From positions 124,585,760 through 124,649,759 of the forward strand of contig OU015524.1 of assembly GCA_907165065.1 (NCBI GenBank): a stretch of 64,000 nucleotides of DNA, given 5' to 3'. The DNA comes from Caprimulgus europaeus. Lineage: Eukaryota > Chordata > Aves > Caprimulgiformes > Caprimulgidae. The notes beneath the pieces were generated by a model. It was not told where the DNA came from and ran no database searches. It saw only the letters and a program-made list of their open reading frames with translations. This document shows, piece by piece, positions 50,772-63,584 of the stretch (position 1 is its first letter; the number at the start of each line of letters is the position of its first letter). The position numbers and the translations under genes are program-made.

Positions 50772-50772
50772 T
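50684..50772. repeat. ATT trinucleotide microsatellite
   Basis: About 29 uninterrupted ATT units, then a decayed tail (ACTAGTACTACTATTACTAC). Confidence 0.97.
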
Positions 50773-50854
50773 AGTACTACTATTACTACGATTATTACAG
50801 GCATGCTGATGGAATTGCTTCCATGAAAAGTTAGGGACATGGTTTAGTCAGTCA

Positions 50855-50935
50855 CTTGTCAGTGTTGGGTTAATGATTTGACTCGATGATCTTAAAGGAT
50901 TTTTCCAATCCAGGCCATTCTGGGATTCTCTGATT
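50855..50935 (+). mobile_element. CR1 LINE 3' end
   Basis: About 80 bp of plus-strand CR1 3' end (GATCTTAAAGGATTTTTCC, ending GATTCTCTGATTCTG). Confidence 0.8.
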
Positions 50936-52356
50936 CTGAAGATCCCCACTGTGACACCAGCCTGGAAGAGGCAGTGGTGATTCTGGTACCTTTAGAAGAA
51001 GAGTGAGTGTTTTCCTGAGATCTTGTCCCTTCGTTCTCTGGACACAAATAACAGGAGGTGGTATCACATCTAAAGCAGGGTGATGTTAGGACCAGGAGCT
51101 GGCTGTGGTATTGCTACTGCCTGGTGGCTCAGCAGGCTGGTGACTGCATCTCGGTGGGTGCTGGGATAGTCCTGATTTATGAGGAACTGTAACCTTTTTA
51201 CAGACAATAACGAGTACATTTCACAAAACAGATCATAACTTGGTTTTGACCCTCAGAAACTTGCTGGTTTGTCTGATAGAAAGCGTGTGTGCACTCCTCA
51301 CTCCGAAAGGCCGGCGGTCTGTCCTTCTGCATGGGCTGGTGGGTTCCTCAGCACCAGGAAAGGCATTATAGTGCTTGATGCTGGGGTGACAGGTCATTTA
51401 TTCAACACAGACATTATTCACACCAAGGATGGTCAGTGGGCAGCCTACACTTCCTGCTGTTCCAGCTGCTCTTGTTTTAGATGATGACATACAGGACCCA
51501 TTGCTACTGGTTTGTTTTTCAGCCTTTCTGGCCAATTTTACTCCCAAAGCTGAAGGAGGAGACATCCTTCCAGGCTGGTATCTAAAGGAGATGGATCCTT
51601 TGTTTTGTGGGTTGACTGAAGACCCTGCCAAGCAGCAGCCAAGGAAGGAAGATACAAACACCTGAAATACACTTTGCCTGAGAATCTCACCAGTGCTTCT
51701 GTTCGGGATCTTCCCCCCTGGCACAAATAAGCCACAGCTTGGTCCACACCCAGCGCCGTGCGAGGGCACTGGGCTGCTCTGAGGAGAACAGAGTCTCTCC
51801 TCTACCTGCCATGATACAGACACTGCAACAGGACAAAGAAGGAGAAGACAGGACCATGGAAAGAAAGCAAATCCCAACCCTCGAGGCCCAGTGCTAGCAG
51901 CTCTATAAGTCTGCTCCCCTGGCAAAGCCATCACTGGATCTCAATGACCAAAAGGAAGGGTGGTGTGGGGGGAGAAAGGAAAGGGTGAGTGTCCTCCCTC
52001 GGTGGAAGAGGGCACAGCCATTCTGCACTATGCAAAATACTCTATATTGACAAGACAATGAAAATCTTCCCCCCCACCTTGCAGTATAAATTCTCCAAAA
52101 ATAAAAATAAGAATGGGAGATACCATTAACCGAGTTACAGATTCAGAGCCCAGGCCAACACGCCTCATGTTCAAACTGTTCCTACAGCTTGTGTCCCAGA
52201 AACCTTCAAGAACCTAGTCTGATGGCCTGAGCCAGAGCCAGTCTGGCCCCATTTACATTAGGACATGAAACAGTGCTGGGAAGTTTCCCAGTACCCTGGA
52301 GTGGGATCATCCCCACGTTTAAATTGTCAGCAGATCCTAGCGCAGTTTTGGCCGGA

Positions 52357-52630
52357 GTCACAGAACCCCAGACTGGTTTGGGTGGGAAGGGACATCAAAG
52401 CTCATCCAGTGCCAACCCCCCTGCCAGCAGCAGGGACACCTTCCACTAGACCAGGTTGCTCAAAGCCTCATCCAACCTGGCCCAGAACACTTCCAGGGAG
52501 GAGCAGCCACAGCTTCTCTGCCCAACCTGGGACAGGGTCTCACCACCCTCACAGTGAAGAATTTCTTCCTATTATCTAATCTAAACCTCCCCTCTTTCAC
52601 CTTAAAGCCATTTCCCCTTGTTCTGTCACG
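52357..52630 (-). mobile_element. CR1 LINE fragment (subfamily 1)
   Basis: CR1 3' end with the shared GAGGAGCAGCCACAGCTTC block. Confidence 0.88.
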
Positions 52631-52739
52631 TAGATGTCTCCCAAACAACCCCTGGGAGTAGCCTGGGAGTCAGCAGGAGCCAGGACTGACTCCCAGTGAG
52701 CAGTTCAGATGTGGCCAGACTTTTGGAAGGTAAGAAAGA

Positions 52740-52890
52740 TCAAGAGCATGGATGTGACAGCTCAGTGACTTTGCTGGTGACACTGAGCTGCGTGGTTGGG
52801 TTGACACACTGGAGGGATGGGATGTCATCCAGAGGGACCTGGACAGGCTGGAGAGGTGGGACTGTGCAAACCTCATGAATCTTAAACACT
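52740..52890 (+). mobile_element. CR1 LINE internal fragment
   Basis: A plus-strand ORF2 piece (GGGACCTGGACAGGCTGGAG) from the region that encodes DLDRLE-like sequence. Confidence 0.65.
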
Positions 52891-53396
52891 GTCCGTGGTA
52901 TTCCACTCTGTGTGCCTGAAGAACCCAACAATTACTTGAAACAGCTCTGAAGTTAACTGGGTCAGACACCCACTTGCTCTGAAGTCCATCAGCTCGGACG
53001 GCAGCAGGTCGTACCACGCGCTTGGTAACAGCGAGCACCAGATGAGTGAATTTCTGTCTCCTGACCACATTCATTCTGTGTCAGAGGGCAGTTCTTTTAC
53101 TGCTATTTGCTCTCTGAACTCTTATCCTCTAATTACTCAAAAACTATCATTAAATAGGCAGAAATGAAAGAACGACTTCTTTTGTGCCGTGTGTTACAGA
53201 TAAGCAAAACCATAAATAAGGCCCATTATTTATTATTTATTATTCACATCTAAATAATCATCTCCTGCCTTCTCCCTCTGACTACATGCCTGAGTAAGGA
53301 GAATATAAGATCAACAGTTCTGCACTGAAGGCAGATGAAGGAACAAAAGGAAAACCTACTGAAAAATGCAATAGCTGATACTGAAAAATAAAAGTT

Positions 53397-54052
53397 CATA
53401 GAATCATAGAGTTGTTTGGTTGGAAAAGACCATTGAATCCAATCGTGCTTGTCCACTACTAAACCAGATCTCTGAGCACCTCATCTACCTGACTCTTCAA
53501 TCCCTCCAGGGATGGGGACTCCACCACTGCCCTGGGCAACCCCTTCCAATGCCTCAGAACCCTTTCAGCAAAGAAATTCTTCCTCACATCCCATCTCAGC
53601 TGCCCTGGGCACAACTGGAGCCCATTTCCTCTTGTCCTGTCCCTTGCTCCTTGCTTGAACAGACCCACCCCCACCTCTCTCCACCCTCCTCCAAGGGACT
53701 TGGACAGAGCCACAAGGTCTCCCCTCAGCCTCCTTTTCTCCAGGCTCAGCACCCCCAGTTCCCTCAGCCTGAACTCAGCACACTTGTGCTCCAGACCCTG
53801 CCCCAGCTCCGTTCCCTTCTCTGGACACGCTCCAGCACCTCCAGGTCCTTCTTGGACTCAGGGGCCCAACACTGAACCCAGCACTCGAGCTGCGGCCTCA
53901 CCAGTGCCCAGTGCAGGGGGAAGAGAACTTCCCTGCTCCTACTGGCCACACTGGTGCTGATCCAGGCCAGGATGCCCTTGGCCTTCTTGGCCACCTGGGC
54001 ACTCTCCTGGCTCCTGTTCAGCCGCTGTCCACCAACACCCCCAGGTCCCTCT
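53397..54052 (-). mobile_element. CR1 LINE fragment (subfamily 2)
   Basis: Begins with two CATAGAAT octamers and covers about 655 bp, with the subfamily 2 frame break. Confidence 0.92.
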
Positions 54053-54889
54053 CTATGACACAAAAACCCCATCAGACACAACTGCAAGAACTACCAGCCA
54101 AATTCAAGAGGTGTAACGTGCAATTCCAAGTCACACTTTGGCAGGCAGCTGAGGTTCATGTTCTCCAACAGCCACAACCCAACCACGAGATGCTGCAGGG
54201 GAGCAGGTCCCTTCAGAGTGACCTCTCAATGCCAGACACTGCTGTGTGTTTCCCACCACACTGTTACCTTCCCTTCACCCCACAGGCTGTACGAGACAAC
54301 CTCAGGAAGGTGGAGTTTGCACAGTCACAACATCAGGTTTGAATGCTGCAGTGGAAGATGCTGCAGAGCTCAACAACCAGAGCTCGGGAAAAAATCACTG
54401 TATTTTAAGAAGGATTTGTTTTTCTTTGGGGCTTTTCTTTCCTTTTCACCATCTACACATCAAAAACTCAGGGCCAGGTCCGCAGCCTTGGTCACCCCAC
54501 AGAATTCCCACAGAGCAACTCTGGGCAAAGCCAAGCAGCCAGATTTACCCCTTGGGCAGCCGACTTGGGATCCTGCAGCAGGCAAAGCTCAGCTGGGCCT
54601 GGGGATCAAGCCCAAGGCTTTGGATTTCTCTTGGCAGGAGGAGTTAGGAGGAAATACTTCACAATGCTGATTGCACTCCAGTTGTAGGTTGAAAATGGAG
54701 CTGGAACACAACTTCCACCTAGGAAACAGAGCAGGGTTTCTGGCTACTTTTGTTGGAGAATATTTGATAAAATTATTTTTTTTAGAAATACCAGGCACAA
54801 ACCAGAAATATATTAAATTTTTCCTGAGGGAGTTTTGTGGGGTTTTTTATATCTTGGGTAGGAGTTTGGATTAAGACACAAGAAATTAC

Positions 54890-55208
54890 CACCTCCCCCA
54901 TTATAATGAGGGAAGGAGGTGAAGGATGGAAAGTAGCAACTGATAGGACAAGAGGAAATGGCCTCAAGTTGCACCAAGGGAGGTTTCGATGGGATATTAG
55001 GAAAAATTTCTTGCCCTAAACTATTGTCAAGCACTGGCACAGGCTGCCCAGGGCGGTGGTGGAGTCACCTTCCCTGGAAGGATTTAAAAGTCGTGCAGAT
55101 GTGGTGCTCAGGGACATGGGTTAGTCAGGGACTTCTCAATGGGAGGTTCACAGTTGGACTCAATGATCTTAAAGGGCTTTTCCAACCTAAACAATTCTAT
55201 GACTCTAT
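54890..55208 (+). mobile_element. CR1 LINE fragment
   Basis: Plus-strand copy with the canonical 3' end TTCCAACCTAAACAATTCTA and the octamer-like tail. It ends about 250 bp before an LTR. Confidence 0.9.
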
Positions 55209-55454
55209 AAATAGTTTTAAAGTGTTACTCTGCTTTACACCAGGAAACCTTGATAATTAAAATATGCTGCTACAAGGAGAAAATTTGAGAGAGTTGAACT
55301 GTTGGAGTTCTATTTCTATCCTGCAACTATTTCAGATTAAATTTCTTCCATTTCAAATAAAAAGGGCATTCTGTGGCACAGGCAGGTGGGACTTGCAAAT
55401 AAAGCTGCCCAGATTTGCCTGATTTGTGCCCTTGCACAGGGACCAATTCTACTT

Positions 55455-56113
55455 TGTGACAGTGGCACAGCAACTGTGTGGCAGTGGCACTGGGCTGGTG
55501 TCACTGGGCTGGCACTGGGCTGGCAGCCAAACCCAGCCGCTCGCTCACTGCCCACCCAGGGGACAGGGGAGAGAACTGGGGGGCAGGGGAAGGAGACTCG
55601 TAGGGGAGAGAAGAACAAGTTCATCAGGGAAATAAAAATTAAAATAATAATGGTATTAAAATATTAATGATAACAGTAATAAAATATGCAAATGAGCGCT
55701 GCCCAGTGCCACTGCTCAGCACCCGCCCACCCAGCCCGGCCCGTGCCCAGAGAACGATCCCGGAGCAGCGACAATCCCGACCCGAAACCGCAATCCCGGG
55801 AGAGCCAGAGCCCGAGCCAGAGCCAGAGAGAGCCAGAGAGGAAGAGCCCCTCATGGATCTCCTGCCCATGGGGGACAGGAGCTGGAACAGCCCCTTGGCA
55901 GAGCCCAGTGCCCATGGAGCTGATCCATGGCAATATTCCTCACCCCTGAGATCTTGCACTTTGCAGCCCAGCAAAACACAAAGTCCTTTGACTTCCAGCG
56001 CCAGTTGCAAACATCAGGATGTTCTCAGCGTTTCTCTGCTCCCAAATCCCAGCTGAACCCAACCCCCAGCGCTGTTCTGGCTGCTGAACAGAGCCAGCTC
56101 AGCCCAGCTCACA
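55455..56113 (-). mobile_element. LTR of the second avian ERV family, copy 2
   Basis: Minus-strand copy closely matching the elements at 42439 and 61801 across the ATATGCAAATGAGCGC, GAGAACGATCCCGG and CAGCTCACA landmarks. The left edge has irregular GTGTCACTGGGCTGG-like repeats, so its boundary is uncertain. No target-site duplication was found. Confidence 0.75.
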
Positions 56114-58680
56114 CCTCTGCTGTTAGTGATGGATGAGCCACAACAGAGCGACTCGCTCCCTGCAAAAGCACCGGCTGCAGCAGCTAAGAGGAGTCAGGGC
56201 TATGAACACTTACTTTTGCCCAAGTGAACAGATAGAGCCGGACAGGCGCTGGAAGCTGTGAGTACATGAATGGAGCAGCAAAGCTGAAGGCACAGGCTTG
56301 GAGTTCACAGCACTGTGGTACCTTCAGGGCACCCAGCAGGTCGGGAACATCACAACAGACAGACTCTGGCAAACAGGCGTTTGGAAGTGTGAGATTCAGC
56401 TCCAATTCACCCAAAGGGAATTTGCTGCTGGTGAAGCAGAGCTCAGTCACATGTGGGGATAACATGACACAGCTTTTCAAAAAACCCCTTGGCTTGACTT
56501 TGTCAGAGGTGAAGTGGTTCCTGAAATCCCCTCCCCAGGAGCAGCCCCAGAGCAGGGGCAGCTCCAGCCAACGGCAAACCAGAGCAGCCTGGTCCACAGC
56601 TCCCAACACGCGTTGCCACGGCCACGGGCGATGAAAAATTCATCCCTTTCTTACCTCACCTCTCTTCTATTCAAGGGCAGCTTTCATCTCAGCGGGGAGC
56701 CAGGGGAGCAGCTCTTGAGCTTTGATGTTACCTCTGAGATCCCCCGATAAAACACCAAAAAATCCAGCAAAAAGCAGCCGATTGTTACCCCTTATTTCTG
56801 CCCTTCAATAAAAAAAAAGTTTCTTTAAAGTCCAAGTGCCCTTCCAGTAAAGAGAGATCTAAAGTTCCTGGGACTTACTCAGTTTCTTTTCTGAGCAGGG
56901 AACAAAAAAAACCCCAAAGAGGGGTAACTTGAATTTACAGGACGTGCAGACCAATTCCTTGTGCAGATGAAATGAACTTGAGAATGGAAACGCTTTTGTG
57001 GCTGTCCCTGAATGGCAGAAAATCAAATGTAAATTCCCTGTAGCCCTTTACCTGCTCCTTAAACTCTCCAGATTACAGAATTGTTGAAATAACTCTGAAG
57101 GATTAATGCACTGGAACTAAAATAATGCACGGGGCTGCAGTCTGAGGAAGGCACTGAGCTCTGCTCAGACTTGTGTAAAACCCAAGCACGAGGTGACTGT
57201 CAGCAGCTCCTCACCGTAACGTGCAGCTTTCTGACAGTGGGCTTGTGAGAAAAAATTAGGATTTGTTTAAAAATAGCTGCTAAAACCTCTCCAGTGAGAG
57301 CACCAAGGGCACATCCACCATGGCTATGCTGAGCCAACATTTTTTTTTCCTATAAAAAGGGAACATAACAACGTGGTATTAAATTGGATCTCACCACTCC
57401 ATTCTGGTGCAAGTCATGGGAGCAACTTTCAAGAAAATTTGCATGTACAGATTACAGATTAATTACCCCTTTGTTCTCTTTGTTATTTTAAACAGTAGCA
57501 AACAGCCAGTTCCTGTTCTTACACTATTCAAGGGGGGGGTTTATTTGTGGATGAGGAATGAGAAGTGTGGTCTCTGCTTTCCCCTTAAAAATTTCAGCTG
57601 AGTTTTCCTTCATGGAGCTTCTACATCTCTTTTTTAACTGTGACTGATTTTCCTAATGCCACTTTGTAGTAAACCACCCAAAGCTACCTGGATGCAAAGG
57701 AAGGCAGAAAAAAAATTAACAACATATAATCCAGCAACAATTTAGGTTACAAATGTATAATCCCAAAATAGCAGCTTAAATATTTGGCAAAGGGAAACAT
57801 CTGAAACGTGTTTGGGCACGATAATGTTTTAACTCATTGTTAAAGCCGGGATAACCATTCACCTGGCCTGGCACTGCCACGTGCCCGGGTGAGGGGCTCA
57901 AAGATTTCACCCTGTTCCTCTGTCCTCTGGAAAACTGCAAATTTAGGCTATTTTAGCAGCAAGAATGATGAACAGACTATTTTAATTTTACAGGGTTTGT
58001 AGCAATTTTAAAAAAAAGAGTTTAAGGTGCATACCTCTGTTAAGATGATCAGAAACAAATGAAACGTGGGGAGACGTTAAAAACCAACCACAAACCGGAA
58101 AATACATCAGATATTGGAGATTTTACAGAAAGAGGAGTGCTGAGGAAAATAAATCCCTGGGCACTATAAGAACACCTAGTGAAAATGCAGACAAAGTATT
58201 GTTACTGAGCAATTTTAAAATGAAGTCTTCACTGTGATTTTTTTTTTATATAACAGCCGATTTCTTTGTATGCAACACCTCTAACAAAAGCATGAGAGCT
58301 CCTTCTTCAGCTGGCTGCTGTCCCTCGCATGGAAATGGAACCGCTCAGACACTGACACGAACTGGAGTTTGTTATCACGCCTCTTTAGTCCCAGGAATTT
58401 GCCATGGGCTTTATTCCTTATCACAACAAAACGCCGCGGTCAGCTCTGCCGTTTGCCACTGACAGGTCGGGTGGGAGTGAAAGGTCTGTTAAGAACAGTC
58501 CTCACTGCAAAGAAGGCACCCAGTGAGATCTCACTTCCTAATGACTGAGATCAAAGCACGGCTCTTCCAACTACTGAGAAGAAAATTAACTCTATCCTAG
58601 CCAAACCAGGACACCGTGTTCTCGCCCTGCTCCCAAATGACTGAGAGGAAAGCTGAAGCATCCAGCGAGTTCCCCCTTCC

Positions 58681-59100
58681 AGGCTGCTCAGGAAGCCACC
58701 CCGCGCCGCGTCCCCGTCCGAGCCCTTCCTACCATCGCTTCACAACTGCCAGGAACACAGAAAACCCGAGAGCACCGTCACGCTACCGCTCCTCCCCGGC
58801 ATCCCTCCCGCTCGTCCCCGCAAACCACCGCGACCCCCCCGGTTACGCGGTCCGCAGCGTTCGGAGAAGTTCGCTCTGCCTCAACCGCGCGCTCCGGCAT
58901 CCCGGCGGCGTGCCGAGACCCGGCGAACGTTTCCAGGTGAACGGGGAGGAACGGAAAGCCGGCAAACCTGTGCGGTCCGTGGCGAGCGCCTCTCCGGTCC
59001 TCCACCGAGCCGGCATCCCGACACCCGGCATCCCGATGCGCGGCACCGCGCCGTCTCTAAGGAAACGGGGCCGCCACGTGACCCAGCATCTCCTGGACAC
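58681..59100. promoter_or_regulatory. Intronic CpG island, possible internal promoter
   Basis: I count about 56 CpG dinucleotides in 420 bp, far above the surrounding intron, which is CpG-poor. It contains three CCGGCATCCCG-like elements and a CACGTGAC E-box near 59073. No TATA box is evident. It lies about 9.6 kb upstream of exon A in DTNB orientation. An open frame of 204 codons spans it on the plus strand but is GC-driven and resembles no family I know. It could be an alternative DTNB promoter, a promoter of a non-coding transcript, or a GC-rich patch that escaped methylation. Confidence 0.55.
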
Positions 59101-60428
59101 AAGGAATGTCACCCCACGGCATCTCCTCGGCTTGGATAAGGCAGCCGAGGATGAATTCTCCAGCTACACAAGGACTGGGGATTTTTATTCATTTATTTAT
59201 TTATCTTTTTTTCACTCTAACCCGTTTTGATCTGTTTGCAGGGGGAGGGACGGACGTGCCCATCACCCTGTCGCAGCCGGCTGTAAAGTTCTTTTTTATG
59301 TAAACACACAGGCATAGGTAAAGTTTTTGCACAAATTTGTATTTCACTACATTCTCCCCCTTGACTAAATTAACAGAAAAGCACAAAACTTATTCTTCAA
59401 AACATTAATCAGGAGAAACACAAGCACACCAAAGGAAACGCCACGGCACGGTCACACGCTGGCTGCGGTCCCACCTGGAGCAAAGACAACACAGAACGGT
59501 TTCTCTCCTTTGGGAAATTCCAGGTCCCTGGGTATTTGCCATCTAGACATTTGTGATTTTAAAGCCTCCCACAGATCAGGCTTCTTCCTTTCTCCAGAGG
59601 AGCCCAGGCTGCAGCGACACCAATAAAGCTGAGACCGAGCAGAGAGCCACGACCTGCAACGCTGAGCGGCCACGGAAATGGGAAAGCAAGGAGAGGAAAA
59701 GCAGCAGAGAGGAAGGAACAGAAACAAAGACTGGCCAGAATAAAAGCTCAGCTCTAACCAATAGGCACAGACTAAAATACAAACTCCTGTACATTTGGAA
59801 ATAAAAGAAAAAAATAACATATGGTTCAGAAATTATAAGGATAACAGAGATTATTTGACCACGTCATCTGACCTCCTGCAAAGGAAAACAAACCCAAAAT
59901 TTGAATTTCACCCACTTACTCCAGCACTGACACAAGTTCTTTAGGTTTCTCTAAAGCCTAATTTCAGTAAGTTTGGATCTAAAGCATCAAAGAGGAAAAA
60001 GTCACAACAACTTCCCCTGGCTGTTTATTCCATTACTATCTCGATCATAAAAAGTAGATTCTTAACTGAAATTTGTTTGGCTTCAGCATCAATAGCTTAA
60101 GCACTAAAAAAAGGCTCAGTTCCTTTTTTCAGATATAAAAGGAATTATAACTAATGCTCTATATTTTGTCCCAGAGTAACAGCATTATTTCAGGAACCAT
60201 GACTGTGAATACAAGTATGATAAGGTGTTCAATTATTATTAGATAAATATTGACAATATCCCATACCATGATGGTATAACACAGTCCTTTGACAACACCA
60301 CAGTGCCAAGGAACAGGTGAGGGCTGCTGACTAATACTGTAAAAAGATCACTACAAGATCAATGTATCATATGAATAAAAAATAATTTGCAATAAAAAAC
60401 CAGAGTTATAACCCCAGCACTTGGAAGT

Positions 60429-61608
60429 TGTGGTGGGTTGACCCTGGCTAGAGGCCGGATGCCCACCAAAGCCCACTCTATCACTCCCCCTCCTCAAATG
60501 GGCAGGGGGAGAAAAGTATAACGAGAAGCTCGTGGGTGGAGATAAGGACGGAGAGAGATCACTCACCAGTTACTGGCACGGGCAAAACAGACTTGACTTG
60601 GGGGAAAAAAAAAAACAAATTTACTTTATTACAAATCGAAATTAGAGGAGAATGAGAAGTAAAACCAAAACTTAAAACACCTCCCCCACCCCTCCCTTCT
60701 TCCCGGGCTTAATCTCTTTCCCGATTTTCCACCTCCTCCCCCCAGCAGCACAGGGGACAGGGAATGGGGTTGGGGTCAGTTCATCACACGGTGTTTCTGC
60801 CGCTGCTTCCTCCTCAGGGGGAGGTCTCCTTCCCCCGCACCAGCGTGGGGTCCCTCTCACGGGAGACAGTCCTCCACCAACTGCTCCAACGTGAGTCCTT
60901 CCCATGACTGACAGCTGCTCCAGTCTGGGTCCATTCCATGGGGTGCAGTCCTTCAGGAAGGGACTGCTCCAGCGCGGGTCCCCCACGGGGTCACAAGTCC
61001 TGCCAGCAAACCTGCTCCAGCGTGGGCTCCTCTCTCCACGGGCCACAGGTCCTGACAGGAACCTGCTCCAGCGCGGGCTTCCCGCGGGGTCACAGCCTCC
61101 TTCGGCATCCACCTGCTCCGGCGTGGGGTCCTCCACGGGCTACAGGTGGTCACTGCTCCACCATGGACCTCCATGGGCTGCAGGGGGACATCTGCTCCAC
61201 CATGGACCTCCAGGGGCTACAGGGGGACAGCCCGCTTCACCCTGGTCTTTCACCACTTGTTGGGGGGGGAATCTCTGCTCCGGCGCCAGAGCCCATCCTC
61301 CCCCTCCTTCTTCACTGACCTTGGTGTCTGCGGAGTTGTTTCTCTTACATCTTCTCACTCCTCTCTCCAGCTGCAAAGTGTGCAGCTTTTTTTTCTCCCT
61401 TCCTTTTTTTTTTTTTCTTAATTATGTTATCACAGAGGCGTTACTGATTGGCTCGGCCTTGGCCAGCGGCGGGTCCGTTCCTGTAGCCGCTGGCATTGGC
61501 TGTGTCGGGTCGGACATGGGGGAAGCTTCTGGCAGCTTCTCTCACAGAAGCCACCCCATGTCCCCTCCCCCACTGCTACCAAAAACCTTGCCACGCAAAC
61601 CCAATACA
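60429..61608 (-). mobile_element. Solo LTR, avian ERVL-type, young
   Basis: A 1180-bp LTR bounded by TG and CA (plus-strand edges TGTGGTGGGTTG and ACCCAATACA). It is flanked by a perfect 5-bp target-site duplication, GAAGT, at 60424-60428 and 61609-61613. The sense strand is minus: it starts TGTATTGGGTTTGCG, has a TATA-like AT-rich core and ends near an AATAAA-type signal at about 60626. The body has repeated CACGCTGGAGCAG-like units. No internal region or partner LTR is attached, so it is a solo LTR left by recombination. Family assignment (ERVL) is from recognition and TSD length, not a search. Confidence 0.9.
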
Positions 61609-61800
61609 GAAGTTCCGATTCATTTTGCTGGATAATACCATGAGAACCTTCTACCAGCCTGAAATCAAGAGGAGATTTCTCTCAGCCAGCAAGAAATGCG
61701 TGTACACACAGCCTACCATGGAAACAAACAAAAAGAATCCAAAATAAAGAAAAATGTTGTTTTGTCATGGAGAAAAAGGACAGCTGCAGTCAAAACAAGC

Positions 61801-62425
61801 TGTGCTGGTGGCACTGGGCTGGCAGCCAAACCCAGCCGCTCGCTCACTGCCCACCCAGGGGACAGGGGAGAGAACTGGGGGGCAAGGGGAAGGAGACTCG
61901 TAGGGGAGAGAAGAACAAGTTCATCATGGAAATAAAAGAAAACTTCAAATAATAATGATATTAAAATAGTAATGATAATAACAATAGTAATAAAATATGC
62001 AAATGAGCGCTGCCCAGGGCCAGTGCTCAGCACCCGCCCACCCAGCCCGGCCCGTGCCCAGAGAACGATCCCGGAGCAGCGACAATCCCGACCCGAAACC
62101 GCAATCCCGGGAGAGCCAGAGCCCGAGCCAGAGCCAGAGAGAGCCAGAGAGGAAGAGCCCCTCATGGATCTCCTGCCCATGGGGGACAGGAGCTGGAACA
62201 GCCCCTTGGCAGAGCCCAGTGCCCATGGAGCTGATCCATGGCAATGTTCCTCACCCCTGAGATCTTGCACTTTGCAGCCCAGCAAAACACAAAGTCCTTT
62301 GACTTCCAGCGCCAGTTGCAAACATCAGGATGTTCTCAGCGTTTCTCTGCTCCCAAATCCCAGCTGAACCCAACCCCCAGCGCTGTTCTGGCTGCTGAGC
62401 AGAACCAGCTCTGGCCCAGCTCACA
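61801..62425 (-). mobile_element. LTR of the second avian ERV family, copy 3
   Basis: Minus-strand copy bounded by TGTGCTGGTGGCAC and CAGCTCACA on the plus strand. It lies 192 bp past the ERVL-type solo LTR. It is very similar to copy 2 but has a single copy of the edge repeat. No target-site duplication was found. Confidence 0.75.
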
Positions 62426-63584
62426 CCAGGACACCAGCAGATCATCCACACCTTTCTACTCTGAACTCTTCAATGATAACAGTGGCCAAAATGCTCCAGG
62501 AAAAGAGAAAATGCACAGTCATGGTGATGGGCTTTGCAGGGCTGCTGGGCTGTGAGTGATGCTGGTCCCCAGGATTAAGGCTCTTACAACTGGGGGAGAG
62601 CAGGGACACGTTAATCCAGACAAACACTCTGCAAAGCAGCGCAATGATTGATGAACCAAACGTTGGGAAATTGCCCTGTCCTCCAGGAACAGCTTGATCA
62701 CCAGAAAAGCAGGGAAATCCAGCAAGAACCCCTCTCCTGGAGCGAGACCCAGATCCCTCACACAGGAGGAAGCCCTTTGGTTGTCTGGAGTCCAACCTGA
62801 AGTTCAGTCCAAGTCTATTAAGAAAATGTTCATGGGGTATCCGTCAAATCAAACCACCAGCACGGAGATACCTAAAAACATTTTGATTCTGGGGAAGAAA
62901 TTATCAAGACAACTACAGAAAATACAGGAACATGCTTCCTCCTCTGGGAACTGAAGGAAAATTCCATGTAGCAGGTGGTGTATTCAAATGCAAAACCCCA
63001 CAGAATACCAAAATCAAGGAAAAGATGCATTTTAAACATGTTCAGCTTGACAGCCCTTTCTATGAAAAAAAAAAAAGATATAATCTGTCTTCTGTTAAAC
63101 ATCTTCACATTTTTTAAATGTACATTTATGTAGTTTTGGTAAAAAAATGTCTCTAATGTGACAGAAGCAGACACCATTCCTCAGCAGTGCCAGAACGAGC
63201 ATGACAGTTAAACATAAGCCATCGTATTTCAGCAAAATAAATCCACAGTTCTGCAGCTCCCAGGAAAACAGCAACTTGGAGACACTGCAAAAAGATAAAA
63301 GCACCAGGAAGCCAAGACCTCGACTGTGTGCAGGCACCTAACCAGGATGGTAATTGAGATACACTTCTCAGGGTCTCACATCACCTCTTCAGCCCATGGT
63401 GGCACCAGTGTGGCTGTGCAGAGAAGCGCCCTGAGCTCAGCGCCGGGGGCCGAGCGAGCTCACGGCCGAGTCTTTAACGCGCTGGTGCTGCGCTGGCACA
63501 ACTGGGCTGGTGGGAATCACACCTGATCAGGGCAGAGGAACGGGGAGATCTTTAACCTGATGGACTGTAGTGGCTTGGCAGCGC

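Noticed and set aside
56635-56700. A possible additional minus-strand DTNB exon with donor-like GTGAGG and GTAAG
   Set aside because: The upstream sequence has an in-frame stop in the only plausible frame and no dystrobrevin similarity.
58616-59230. A 204-codon plus-strand frame
   Set aside because: It coincides with the CpG island, where stops are rare; no recognisable domain, and its tail runs into AT-rich intron.
55455-62425. A provirus bounded by the two minus-strand LTRs
   Set aside because: The 5.7 kb between them shows no gag, pol or env and contains an unrelated solo LTR and the CpG island; no shared target-site duplication.
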